Notes under the pieces: model-generated
Seen by the model: the letters and a program-made list of their open reading frames with translations, nothing else
Databases searched by the model: none
Told to the model about the DNA's origin: nothing
Assembly (NCBI GenBank): GCA_965153455.1
Contig: OZ234498.1
Coordinates: forward strand, 2,480,001-2,544,000
Reading direction: 5' to 3'
Origin: Sphagnum compactum
Taxonomy: Eukaryota; Bryophyta; Sphagnopsida; Sphagnales
DNA length: 64,000 bases
Position numbers and translations under genes: made by a program
Shown: positions 12,204 through 23,500 of the stretch, piece by piece
Numbering within the stretch: the stretch's first letter is position 1
Layout: every line of letters begins with the position of its first letter

Positions 12204-15200
12204 ATGGGGAGGGGAGAGGAAGAAGACCCGGCGAGGCAAGCGAGTAAGAGGGATGGCGCTCGCACAATCTGGGTGATCGCAATGCTCAAACCGATGGGTA
12301 AGTGTCTCTTTTTCGCATCCCATATCCTTCTAGACATCTTGCTGAACACGACGATGTGCGAAAGTACCAATTCTGTTCCAAATTGAGTGAGAGAAGCTCG
12401 TTTTGTTTTCTGGAATGTCGTATTGACAGTCCCCTTTCCTCTCTCGCAATGCATCTTCGCGCTGTGAACCTGATGTGAAAATCTCGGATTCCGAACGCAT
12501 CTGAGAAGGAAAAGGAGGAAGAAGAACAAAGAAGCTCTCTAACATCGTCTTGCAACGCTTTTGCTGCTCTCGTTTGAGAAACGGGGGGGGTGCGTGACTG
12601 ACTCGCGATGTAAAATTTCAGGGCAAGTACCGCCATATTCGCTAGGTCTTTCAAGATCGGAGTAGAGTGAAGCTTGAACTTCATATTGTGCTTTCGTTCT
12701 CAAGCACAGTGTTACTGCAGATCTCGGAATAGATTGATTTCGTGATACCTTTGTAGTGACGTGGCATCCTTGTTGTTCTGTCTTTCATTCTTCACGAGGG
12801 AAAAGAGAATGTGGATTTGCAACATATGACTCATATCTAGGAACTGAACTTGTCTGATTTCAAGTGTTCAGTCTTTTTTTATGTGCATGTTAACAGGAGA
12901 AGAGAGTACTTGTTGTGTTCATGAAATTGGTCTGATGATGTGGAAGGGGGGATTGGAGTGATTGCAGCTGCAAAGCATAAAGCCAGCAGAGGATCACAGC
13001 ATTTTCGTGCAAAAGCAACCAACAGGGTGAATGATCTGCAAGGCATGGTTTCAGAATTGCAACAAGCACGGCGGGAGAACAGGGTGAAAGATATTGCATT
13101 GTTGGAGGAGCAAATGCACCAGATGCTGCGGGAATGGAAGGCAGAGTTACGGGAAGCTTCCCCTGCGTCCTCATTACTGGTATGCCCCTTCCTCTGTATT
13201 CACTCCTTTTCCTGCTGCATGCCACTCATATATCTGAAAGTGTAGGTCAAATTTTGTTTTGCAAGGATGCAGTGAAATTCACTTGCTGTGTGCAGTCTCT
13301 GCAGGCAGAACCCAGCTCCTCAGAGCTGTCCTCAGACATGGAGCGGTTGCTCCAGTTAAATGATGAGGATGATGATGCCAGTAGCATTGCTCGGATAGCC
13401 TCTCCTTTGGTGAATCATCAACCTTTGGAGGCTGCAGGCACATCTACTTCTCAGAAGGTAAAGGCTTTATTAGCAAACACAGATGTGCAGCTCAACATGG
13501 TCCTTGTAAGACCCTCAAGTGTGTGGTTTTATGAAACCTTGAATCCAGTTGAGGTCCCTTCTTCCTTTTGGATGCTGTCCCTCACACTTCCTGCCCCAAA
13601 GTTAGGGTACCCTGATTGATAGGCCATCTTCAGATTGCTTGCACAAGTAGTTGATCTTCAAATTTCTGGTTTTGTAGGATGGTGGGGTCATGGTGCCGGA
13701 GTTGTATGGAATACCGCTGCAAGGTGAGGGTGGGAATGGCCATCAGGCTAGAACAACTTCAAGCAGGTGTGATGACATTTCTCACACACTTGTGCAGCAC
13801 AATCACCAAGGACCACATACCACCTCTGATATGTCATTTGGGCAAGTCATACTACCTCCACCCATAGCTTCCCTGAACCCTAAATGTGCCTTGTGGGACT
13901 GCCCAAGGCCCGCCCGGGGAGTTAGTGAGGGCTTAGTCTACTGCAGCAGTTTCCATGAAGAATTGGCTCTGAGTGAAGGTGCTCCAGGCAGGTGCCCAGT
14001 CCTGAGGCCAGGCGGGATTGACTTGAAAGATGGTCCTCTATTTTCTGCACTAAAAGCTCGTGTCAATGGGCAAGCAGTTGGTATTCCAGAATTGCATGGG
14101 GCTGCCACCTCTAAGACACCTTGGAATGCTACTGGTATGTCCTGTTCCTCATTTTGATTCTCTGTTGCTGGTTGCTCAATTTGGTTAGAGCTGTGCCAGA
14201 AGGTGGGCCTCTTTCATCCTCTATTTTTGGGTTCTCTCAAGCACCCTGCTGGTGTGAATCCATTTTGCTAGAATGAAACCATCCACAAGAAATTTTTAAG
14301 CCAGACTTAGATTCTTTGTATGTCCGTGCAGTGAAGGCTACTATTAGGCTTTCATATTCAACCCCAATCATGCTGTACACCATGTTCAGTGGAACACACT
14401 GCATGCATGCGTAAGGTATGTAATTGGGCCATATAGTACAATGGTTTGCTTGAAGTTTAGGGCTAATTGTTGAATGCTTATCCTACACACATTGTTGGGA
14501 GCTGATGAAGTCAGTGGTTAGTCATGGAAGCTCATCACTGCTATTTACGACAAAGGTGAAGCTCTGACACATTTTGAGCAACTCTCATAAGTTTATGGAT
14601 GCAGTCATTGTGGTGTTACCTTCAAAATGTTGTCAGGGATCTCTCTGCAATCTCATAGACACGATTTCCAGTAGCTTCAGTGGATGTTCTGCATCCAAGT
14701 ATTTACCAAGTAGTCAACCAGCGGAGTGCTTAAAGGATATGTTCAGGGTGCAGGAGGCCCCAATTATACTCTCTATGTAGACTTCTCTAGGCCTTAGGCT
14801 TAGATGCTTGCTTGCACAGGGACAAGCTAAAATGACATGAGTGTACCCTCACAGGCTTATTGCAGCTTCAATGAGGATACTTCAATTAGCTATGTCTGTT
14901 GAGTGCTAGACAACATCATGACTGAGTCTTCCCATTGCTTCTGGAAATGCAACAGCAGTGCCGGACGCAGATTTTGTATTATCGTTTGCCTGCAATTCAG
15001 GGTGGATTATTGTATACTTATCTACACCCACAGTTGGGAGCTGATGAAGTCAGCATGTAGTCAAGGCAGTGTGTCACTGTTATTTGTGATGAAGGTGATG
15101 GTCTGACACTTTGTGAGCAACTCTTGTAAGGTTCTGACCATACTGAAGTGTTGTTGTTGAGATTTCTCTGCAATCTCATATGTAAATTGGGCATGGACTG

Positions 15201-15795
15201 TGATTGCGGAAATGCAGATTTGTTTGATGTGGCTGTGCTGCATGGAGAAGTGCTGCGAGAGTGGCTATTTTTTGACAAGCCACGCCGGGCATTCGAGAGT
15301 GGCACACGGAAGCAGCGGTCATTGCCTGATTATGGGGGGAGAGGTTGGCATGAGTCCAGAAAGCAAGTGATGAAGGAGTTTGGAGGCTTGAAGCGCTCTT
15401 ACTATATGGATCCCCAGCCTGAGGGTCCCTTTGAATGGCACTTATTCGAATATGAGCTCAGTTCTAGGACTGATTGCGCTCTTTACAGATTGGAGCTCAA
15501 GCAGGTGGATGCTTTCAAGAAGAGTGGGAAGGCCAAGGCACAGACAGAGACATCTGTTGCATCACTGCAGCATCAAATTGGACGTTTATCTGCAGATTTA
15601 TCCCAGGTTGAGGGGCAGAGCATGCAGCTTCCAAGTCCGGCAGACTCACGAGATAGCTGTCGAGGGAAGACAAAGTTAAATCAAAAGAAAACCATTACCA
15701 AGAGTGTTGGTTCTGGTCAACTAGTTAATGTGGCCTTCAATCTCTCTTCAAGGGATGTCATGCCTTTCAATCACACAGGAGATTGTCCCCAATAA
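12204..15795 (+). CDS. VOZ: VOZ (vascular plant one-zinc-finger) transcription factor
   Basis: Nuclear DNA-binding factor of the plant-only VOZ family; in Arabidopsis VOZ proteins act in flowering and stress control. Proposed exons: 12204-12297, 12968-13179, 13296-13457, 13678-14134 and 15218-15795, giving 500 residues (Arabidopsis VOZ1 about 486). Domain A is seen in exon 2 ([30 protein letters not shown]). The zinc motif in exon 4, KCALWDC to YCSSFH, fits CX4CX13CX3H (about residues 226, 231, 245, 249). Exon 5 carries the hallmark [26 protein letters not shown] and [13 protein letters not shown] blocks of domain B. Intron 4 (GTATGT...GCAG) splits a GAT codon and restores NATDLFDV. The exon 3 acceptor could also be 13305, nine bases later. 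The start is least certain: the frame from ATG 12204 leads to a strong donor GTAAGT at 12298, and another in-frame ATG lies at 12282. Confidence 0.9.
14470..15180 (+). repeat. direct duplication inside VOZ intron 4
   Basis: A block of about 170-190 bp is present at 14470-14660 and 15008-15180. Shared words include TTGGGAGCTGATGAAGTCAG (14495 and 15034), a GACAC-TGAGCAACTCT stretch and CTCTGCAATCTCATA at the end. A third, shorter relative lies at about 22325-22510. This suggests a small dispersed repeat rather than local slippage only. No coding capacity is seen. Confidence 0.7.
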
Positions 15796-16391
15796 TGCTC
15801 CCATCAAATCCTCCAGAAATGCTGTCATCATTCACAGGTTTTATGAATCTGACCATTTGTGAAGTTTTGACAACTCCAAGCTGCAATTTTTATTGGGGAG
15901 AGATCCTGCAGGATCAAGCATGCATTGGAGAACATGAAAGAAAGAGCCCCTGTAGCATCATCTGGTGGTTGCAGCACTGGGTCAACAAGTGCAGTTCATT
16001 GTTTTTTTCCTACTGCACTGCACTGTGTAGAGTGTGCTCAGTTTGGAGTTATTCTTCTCTCTGAAGCAGACAACCATATGTAGACAAATGTGACCACAAA
16101 AAGGGTTCACAAAAATAGTCTTGTAGATGACTAACATAACAGGGACTTGTGTCTGAATGCTGAGACTATTCAAACATTTAAATTACCTCCACAGCTGCTT
16201 TGTAGATCACTTTGTAGAACTAAAACTCAAGGAGCTGCTGAATCATTCCTTGCAAATGGGTCATAGAGAAACTTTGCACTTTTGTCACAACGGAGATTAG
16301 ATAGTGGCAGGGAAGATCACTCAATCAATTTGCATCAGCTACTGTGTCACAAGCTCATGGTAAGTATGATGTAGCTCTTTTAGTGTATGAG

Positions 16392-16700
16392 GTTTGTGCA
16401 GGTGACAACAGGCAAGTGCAGATTCTTGGCAAAGAATGGGTTTTGTGATTGAGGATGAGCAAGTGCAGATTCTTGGCAAAGAATGGTTTTTGTGATTTTA
16501 GGTGCAAGAATATCCTGATCCTGAAGTGCAGATTGCCTCCCAGTAGCAGATTCTGGGTAACGAGTTTGTGCAGGTGACAACAGGCAAGTGCAGATTCTTG
16601 GCAAAGAATGGGTTTTGTGATTGAGGATGAGCAAGTGCAGATTCATGGCAAAGAACGGTTTTTGTGATTTTAGTCACAAGGATACTCTGATCCTGAAGTG
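16392..16700 (+). repeat. nested tandem repeat, outer period 172 bp, inner period 47 bp
   Basis: The 172-bp unit beginning GTTTGTGCAGGTGACAACAG starts at 16392 and 16564. Inside each unit, a 47-bp piece starting GCAAGTGCAGATTC is itself duplicated (16412 and 16459 in the first). The second unit is slightly diverged, for example TTCATGG for TTCTTGG. It lies about 0.6 kb past the VOZ stop. Confidence 0.9.
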
Positions 16701-17183
16701 TAGGCTGCAGACTCCTCCTCCATGGAGTTGCAGTTGAAGTGGTTCATCAACAATTGTATTACCTCTAGTGTTCTGTAGTTGTGCACAAGGTGCAAGGTGC
16801 TGCAAGGTTCAGCACAAGATAATTGTTTTGTGCTCACAAAAAGCTTTTGTGGGGAAACCCCTCTTCCTCACCTCTCTTCTTGTTTGCTTTTCTCCCCTCC
16901 CCTCTGCAATCTGCAAGAAAATGAAAAGACTCATCTCTCTTCCTCACATCTTCTTTTTTCCTTTTTTTCCCCCTTGCCACGACCACCTCCAATCTACAAG
17001 AAGATAAGAAGATTTCTCACAGAGATGTGAGCCAGTCTTTTGCTAGATGGCAGGTACGGAAACAAAGTCTGCAGCACAGTGCAATAACACTGTTCATTGT
17101 GGACATGTTGGAACACATGGTCGTAAAGTTCTAAACTATTCCAGTTTGCAGTCAGAATTGGAGGCTGATGAAACAGCGTAAAA

Positions 17184-17221
17184 CAGTAGTAGTAGTAGTA
17201 GTAGTAGGTAGTAGTAGTAGG
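17184..17221. repeat. (GTA/TAG)n trinucleotide repeat
   Basis: Interrupted run of TAG units with one GGTAG break. On the minus strand it yields a spurious Tyr/Leu-rich frame. Confidence 0.9.
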
Positions 17222-18496
17222 AGGTAGTGTACACCAAGAGGAAGCAGAAAGATTTGTTGTTCTTCACCACCACCACTCCTGTGCACATGCGAAAGAAACG
17301 GAGAAGACGACACGCGGAAGACGACTTGCGGAAGACGACTTTGGAGCATAACACGTTTGCTTTCGTCGTCAACTCTCTGGTAAGTAATTACTGAATTCAA
17401 GTGTGTTCTTTCTTTTTCTTTTCATTCTTTTTGCGGTTTGTTTGTTTGTTGATGAACGACGACGGCCATAACTTTTCCGCTGATCCTCTAGCGATCCTTA
17501 GAAGCCTCGCGAACAAGGTGGTCCCAGCGGCAGGTCCCCGGGAAAAGTGCCGAGTACCGGCGCGCGAAACAGGAAGAGACAGGAAGGTCGTTCGTCGTGC
17601 GTGAGCGGCGGGCCACGAGAAGAGAGAAGACTTGCCATAAAGATACAAGGTTCGTGCGCTCAACTACACATGTATTCTGTCAGGAACACACTCCACACGC
17701 TGCCATTTTAGCTTTCTAGTACGCTTATTGTGGCCGTCAAGGAAGGAAGAAGAAGAAGTAGAAGCAATTCTCAACAACACAGCGTGAAAGTAGGAGAAGA
17801 GTAGGCTCGAGGAGGCTCAACTCGCTCTTAGCTTTGTGTTTTTTGTGCACAACAGGTACATAATACGCGGCCGTCGTTTCTTTCTTCTGTGCATCGGATC
17901 TGCGTGGAGATTGCTGAGATTTGGAGGAGGCCGTCGTCGTTTCCGCCGATCTTGTTTCCTTTGCTTAGCGATCTTCTTTCAGGTCAGTGCACAGGAACGA
18001 TTGAATGAAAGCTTGCAACAAGATCTGTTAGTACTAGATTGTGTATCAAAGGAATACACTTGGTGCATTGTTTTTCTTGTTCATCAAGACCAGGCAACCG
18101 ACGATTGCTGAGGTATCAACTCTCTCTGTCTCTTGAGGTTGTTCCCTCTTTCTTCTCTTGAGGTTTCGTCTCTTGGACACTCACGGTGCTTAAGACTCAG
18201 TGTTGTTGTTGATGACTGTCGCTGTTTTTGTGTTTTGTATTTCTGACAATAGGAGGGATTGGATTACTTCCACCTTTGAGCTATCTCTGTGTTTGATACA
18301 ACTATCGTCAATAGGAAAACCTTCAATAGGAATCCTCTCCATTGAATAGACCAGTGGAGAGGTCTCATCGTCACCTGCCTTGCAGGTAGGTGGCCAGGGG
18401 ATGCTTCTCAGTCAGTTTCCTTTTTTAAAGTCCATGTATGTGTTTTGTTCTTAGTCTTTGTTGGTGTGTCGGTGTTCTGTGGGAGTAGGTACCACA

Positions 18497-21123
18497 ATGA
18501 CTCTCAAAGATGCTGCACAAGGATCTGGAGCATTGGAAACTGATGAAGATGGTGCTCGGTATGAAGCCATTCTTTTTGGTAAGTTTTGGTTGACAAAATG
18601 AATGTCAGAGGTCTCAAGCCCCCTCCCAGTTCGGATAGAAGCTTGGACCATGTGGGGTTATGGATCAGTGTCTTACACACTTGTTTCAAATTTTTGTATG
18701 CAGACTTGGATGACACTTTGTATCCCTTAAGTTCAGGACTTGCAGCAGCATGTCGCAGAAACATTGAAGGTATAATGTGAACACCACGCCAGATTTCATT
18801 TTTTTGTCTTTGGGATGTTGAAGCATTAAGTTAGTATCCTAGTGATTTGGCCTTAGTGCCCAACCTTGTAGTGATTGTTTCTCCAATCCTAGCTGCATCA
18901 AAGCTTCAAGTCAGGATACTGGTGATTGGCTCATGGTCACCTTGCAATGAAGGTTCCTAGAATCTTGAAAATGTTGCATGCCAGTTGTTTATCCCTAATT
19001 ATCAGCTGTGCTGTAATATAGGTGAATCAGTCATCTAAAGTTAAGGAACCGTGGGCTTCAGTGTGTCTAGGAACTTCTGGCAACCAAGATAGTCTGGTTA
19101 GAGCCTGTAGAAAATATCCGCATTGACAAGATCTGAGGGTGAATAACACTCTGTTGTAATTTTTCATGGGTATACCATGTTTCTTCTTCTTAAATTTGTG
19201 AAGGCTCTTAAGCTCTAGGCATCCCACTGAAGATTTTTTTAAAGCCAAACTGGCATGTCTTGTAGAAATGACCTGAAGATGAACTGTGGGATTACAGCTT
19301 ATATGGTTCAGAAGCTTGGAATTGATATCCATGAGGTCCCTGCACTGTGTACAAGGCTTTACAAAACATATGGGACTTCTATGGCTGGACTCTGGGTACT
19401 TCATCTTCAGACCCCTACACCTCATAATCTCTTCTTTGTTGAATTCTCTTGGTGCATCCACCCAGTCCATTGTTCACAGCCTTATGCCTCTCATACTTGT
19501 ATTCATGCTAAATTTTAACTCTTTAGTTTGGGTGAATCCTTTTTGGGCTAAGAAATAGCCTGGGTTATGTTCTGAGTCCTTGAATGTGCTGTGCTAAGTC
19601 ACAAGTCTGGCTGTTGGTGTTTTTGGCAGGCTGAGGGCCGCAGATTTGACCAGGATGATTTCCACAGGTAGGAGCTTTTTTTCCTTTCTATTATGTAATG
19701 TTCATGGTAGAATTTGTGCTTTCCTCTCGATTCATGATATTTTACATCATATGTGTTCTTAAAAGCAAGACAGCAGACATCTTTCTTTGCTGAGAGTAAA
19801 GACAAGACTGGACCAATGAGACACAAGAAACACAACCTCCATTTAGCACATCATGCCAGTCTTTTTCAGAATGATTGTTGTCTGTTGTCCCTTTTTTGCA
19901 TAAGAATAACTGGTTAGGTCCACGTTTTGCAGATTTGTGCATGGGAGGTTGCCTTATGAGTTGCTGAGGCCAGACCCCTTCCTTCGAAACTTGATTTTAA
20001 GCATGCCCCAGCGCAAATTTGTAAGCCACCCTACTTCCCTTAGCCCAAATTCAAAGGTCTCATTTGGAGCTCAGCATTTCCAGTAATGTCTTAGAGATAG
20101 AGGCAGAAAGCTTATTTTCAAAACTGGCTATGAGTTCTTTGTGAAGGTGAGGAAAGTTGTTTGATCACAGCTTCTGCCTCTATCTCACTTTGCTGGAAAG
20201 TCACTGTGAATTTTAAGAGCTTACAATCTGAATCTACGCCTTTCACCGTCATGGTCACTGAAGTGCTCTGTTATTTTCCAGATATTCACAAATGCAGATG
20301 AAGTACATGCAGAGATAGTGCTGAAGAAGCTGGGATTGGAGGACTGCTTTGAGGGTATTATATGCTTTGAAACTATCAATCGTCATCCAGAGTTTGCCAA
20401 GGACCAGCACAGTGATTCTGATGTTGCAGCATCACAACCACTGATTGTTTGCAAACCATCCCAAGAGGCAATGAGGCGGGCTATTCTCCTTGCAGAAGTA
20501 GACCCTGCAAAGACAGTAAATATCATATCTCTCTTGCTTTCTGCATTTGAACATGGGCTGCTGTGTGACCCAAGCTAAAATCTTGAAAAAACTGGTCCAT
20601 GATATACTTTTGGAAAGTGCTCCAGAGCATGGTACTATAAACTTACAAAAGAAAATTGGGATTTTTTTGGGCTTTGGAATTGGGTGCAGCTGTATTTTGA
20701 TGACAGTGTAAGGAACATTGCGGGTGGTAAAGCTGCAGGGCTACACACTGTGCTGGTAAACATTGATCATTCTTTCCATTTACACTTTCCACATACTCTT
20801 GTCTTCAGGCTGCATAGTTGAAGATAGGTAGTTGTTTCTCTTGTGTATCTTTCTGAGTCTTTCCTTTTGCTCCCTCCAACTGGATGGTGTTACCACAGTC
20901 ACTCTCACATCTCCCATGAGTTGCAGTCACAAGTTTCTGGACTTAAGCAATGATATACTGGATCTTTCAGGTGGGTAACTCAGTGAAGTGTGAAGGAGCT
21001 GATCATGCAATTGCAAGCATACACAATGTGAAGGAGGCAATACCTGAAATTTGGGCGGAGCCTCACTTCTTTACTGAACTGAGATTGTCAAACAATGCTG
21101 TTGCATTGGAAACCATGGCTTGA
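18497..21123 (+). CDS. HAD-superfamily pyrimidine 5'-nucleotidase-like phosphatase
   Basis: Predicted soluble Mg-dependent phosphatase that would remove phosphate from pyrimidine nucleotides (SDT1/SSM1-like; plant homologue type At5g59480, from memory). Eight exons: 18497-18578, 18704-18769, 19298-19395, 19630-19667, 19933-20020, 20282-20515, 20690-20755 and 20971-21123. They sum to 825 nt, 274 residues plus stop, and all phases close. All four HAD motifs are seen: DLDDTLY (nucleophile D28, acid D30), FTNAD (T127), the lysine in VCKPS (K182) and YFDDS (D206/D207). Cap-region blocks YGTSMAGLW, FVHGRLPYE and KKLGLEDCFEGIICFET match the family closely. All introns are GT-AG. The start ATG sits in CACAATGAC with no nearer alternative in frame. 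Length is typical of the plant family. The substrate is inferred from family only. Confidence 0.93.
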
Positions 21124-22324
21124 ACTATGGCATTCTTTTCTCTGCCTCTAGTCTGTCTTTCGTTCTCTTCTTGTATTGAGATGACATTTATCTCAACAAT
21201 ATTGGCTAGAATCATTCTTCTCCAGAAAGCTCATCTCAACTTGTATCCATTTCTGAAGATGTGTGGAGAACTCATTCATTCCAGCTTAATCACTTACCAG
21301 ACAGTATTCTTGGTTGCAAAGTGAGACTCTGCAAATTGTCACCTGTCCAATTTTGAACACGGTGATTGCTAATAACTGAATCTTTTTTTTTTTGGGTGAA
21401 TTAACTTTGAAGTCTCAAAAGTAAGAAGAGAGTTGTGCTGTGTATGTAGATGGCTGTAATATCTTGAATCTTAGAATTGTAGGGGTCAGTATAGCATAGT
21501 TGAAGATTGTAGTAACATATACTGTGCTCACATTCTACCTATTTTGATCCACTAAAAGTTGGTACTTATCATCAGAATTCTCCCTCAAATGCCAGTGGTT
21601 CACTATTGGAGAGCTGGAGGTAGGTTGGCTCTATGCAGAACACTGGAATCTCCCTATTGCAGTGTGATATGTGATCCTGATGTCATGGTTCATGCTTTGC
21701 GATCTTGGCAACTGAACCCACCAACAAAACATTTGTGCGATGGTGGTTACAGATTCAATGATTGCAGATGCCTTGAGAGGAAAAGTATGTTGCTGTCTCC
21801 AGGCTTTCCAGAATATTGCAGAAATGCAGGTAGGTGAACAAAAAACTTTTCCTTGTTCCCTAGCCATTGCATTTGGTGTGAATAAGCTTAGATAGCTGTC
21901 CCTGAGCCAGTGCTCAGATTAGATTAGGTCAAGATCATTGGATGTGGAATAATCTAAACTAACACCAATAGGGCGTTATGTAGATCTTTGCTGGAGTAGT
22001 GGATGAGAGAAATTCTCCCTTCCACAGTTGTCCAGTGAAAGTCAAGAGCAAAGCAACTTTAAGGCAGTTTTTATTTAACATGTAGTAGCAATGATTATTC
22101 CCTGGTTCAACAGACTTGATCCCTGTTGACACACCAATACCAAATTTCAGGTTTATTCTATGTAATGCTGAACACATACACACTAATATGCCCATATATA
22201 AGTGTATTCATAGTCTTTCCCTGATCTCCTTTCCTTTAGTTTTTCTTTCCCTTTCTGTCTGTCTGTTTTTTTCTTTTTCTTTTTTAATTTTCCTCCTTGT
22301 CATGGTCTGTTGCTAGCCAGTAGT

Positions 22325-22510
22325 ATGGCTGAGTCTTCCTGTTGCTTTCAGAATTGCAGCAGAAACTCAGTTTGCAAATTGATGCTTGTCACCGGCCTTT
22401 ACCCACTGTAGGGAGCTGATGAAGTCAGTGGGGAAGTTGTGGTAGTTAAGTCACTATCACACATACTACTGTTGATGGTCCTTGAACAGGTGTGAGACTG
22501 GCACTTTTTC
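22325..22510 (+). repeat. third copy of the VOZ-intron repeat
   Basis: It shares GGCTGAGTCTTCC, GGGAGCTGATGAAGTCAGTG and a GAGACTGGCAC-like end with 14918-15130 in the VOZ intron, in the same order and orientation. This places one repeat family at both ends of an 8-kb interval. Similarity is patchy, so the copies are old. Confidence 0.6.
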
Positions 22511-23133
22511 ATACCGGTGTGTGCTTTTTGTTTTTTGTTTGTTCTGTCTTTCCTTGTTTGGTTCTTTCTATGGCTTCCTGAGGAAGTGTTAACCTTGCTG
22601 TTTTTTCTTCATCATGACAATGGAGATTTCTCTATTCTTATGAAAGATATATATTCTATATATATACACACACATGAAATCCTGTTATGGTGTATTCTAT
22701 ATAATGCTGAACTGTTTTTAAGTCTTATGCATGGATTGAACTAGTGATGCATATCAGAACTTAATTGAACAGACCTCATACAGCAGCAACTGGAACACTA
22801 GACTGTGAACTGTCTGAAGCTCAGCAGAATGTCATAATTGGCTGTTGTGCTCTGTGCTGCTGGACAGGCTTGCTCTTGTGCTGCTCTGAAATTTGATCTA
22901 CTTGGGGGTTTATCCACATAAGTATGGGAGATTCTCAAGGGAGCTGGTCAGCAAACCTGCTTGCAAATCAATATAGGCTTAGCTATGAACATGCATTTGG
23001 AATTTATATGTCTCCTGTTTGTCATACTCGCCTGCATTGTGGATTTTAAATAAAGAAGAGGTGGAGAGGAAGAAATCTGGACTTCCTAGTGACGAAAGAA
23101 GAGAGCACCTCTTGTAGTTGCACAGACAAATGC

Positions 23134-23500
23134 AATCGGATCCTTGAATGTTTCAATCTATGCTTTGCTTCAAGGATCAGATCTTGCCATGCTTGAAGAA
23201 CTTTGTCTTCTTTTTCTTCTTCATCTTGTCAGTTGATGTGTATTGGATCCTTGGTTGTGTCAATCTTTGGCATGTTCTGAAAACTTCTGTCTTCTTCTTC
23301 ATCCTCCTTAATTATCATGCCAAGTGATACCTATTGGATCCTTGACTGTTTCAATTTTGCTATGCTCCAAGAACTTCTTCCTCTTCCTCTTCCTCATTAT
23401 CATGCCAATTGATGCAAATTGGATTTGTGGATATTTTGACCTTTGCTATGCTCAAAGACCTTCTTTTTCCTCCTCATCATTGAATTTGATGCATATTGGT
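23134..23500 (+). repeat. degenerate tandem repeat, units about 77-107 bp
   Basis: Four to five units each contain TTGGATCCTTG (or a variant), a TTTGCTATGCT-like word, a CTTCTTC-rich tract and a CATGCCAATTGATG-like word. Unit starts lie near 23138, 23245, 23335, 23421 and 23498. The short, uneven spacing and high divergence indicate an old array. Confidence 0.7.

Larger units (their letters stand above)
15796..18496. other. spacer between VOZ and HAD genes, probable UTRs
   Basis: The first part should hold the VOZ 3' untranslated region. From about 17000 the DNA is less AT-rich, with GAAGACGACTT-type short repeats and several GTAAGT/AG pairs. This fits a leader, possibly spliced, for the downstream HAD gene. 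A 91-codon frame at 17836-18111 is Arg/Cys/Phe-rich and shows no family motif. No RNA gene was recognised. Confidence 0.5.

Noticed and set aside
12010-12684. Minus-strand frames opposite the VOZ first exon
   Set aside because: Antisense shadows of the VOZ leader and intron 1, with no recognisable protein.
14180-14200. GGTTAGAGC word resembling a tRNA D-arm
   Set aside because: No matching acceptor, anticodon or T-arm could be folded around it.
17836-18111. 91-codon frame upstream of the HAD gene
   Set aside because: Likely leader sequence; Arg/Phe/Cys-rich and not joined in phase to the HAD exons.
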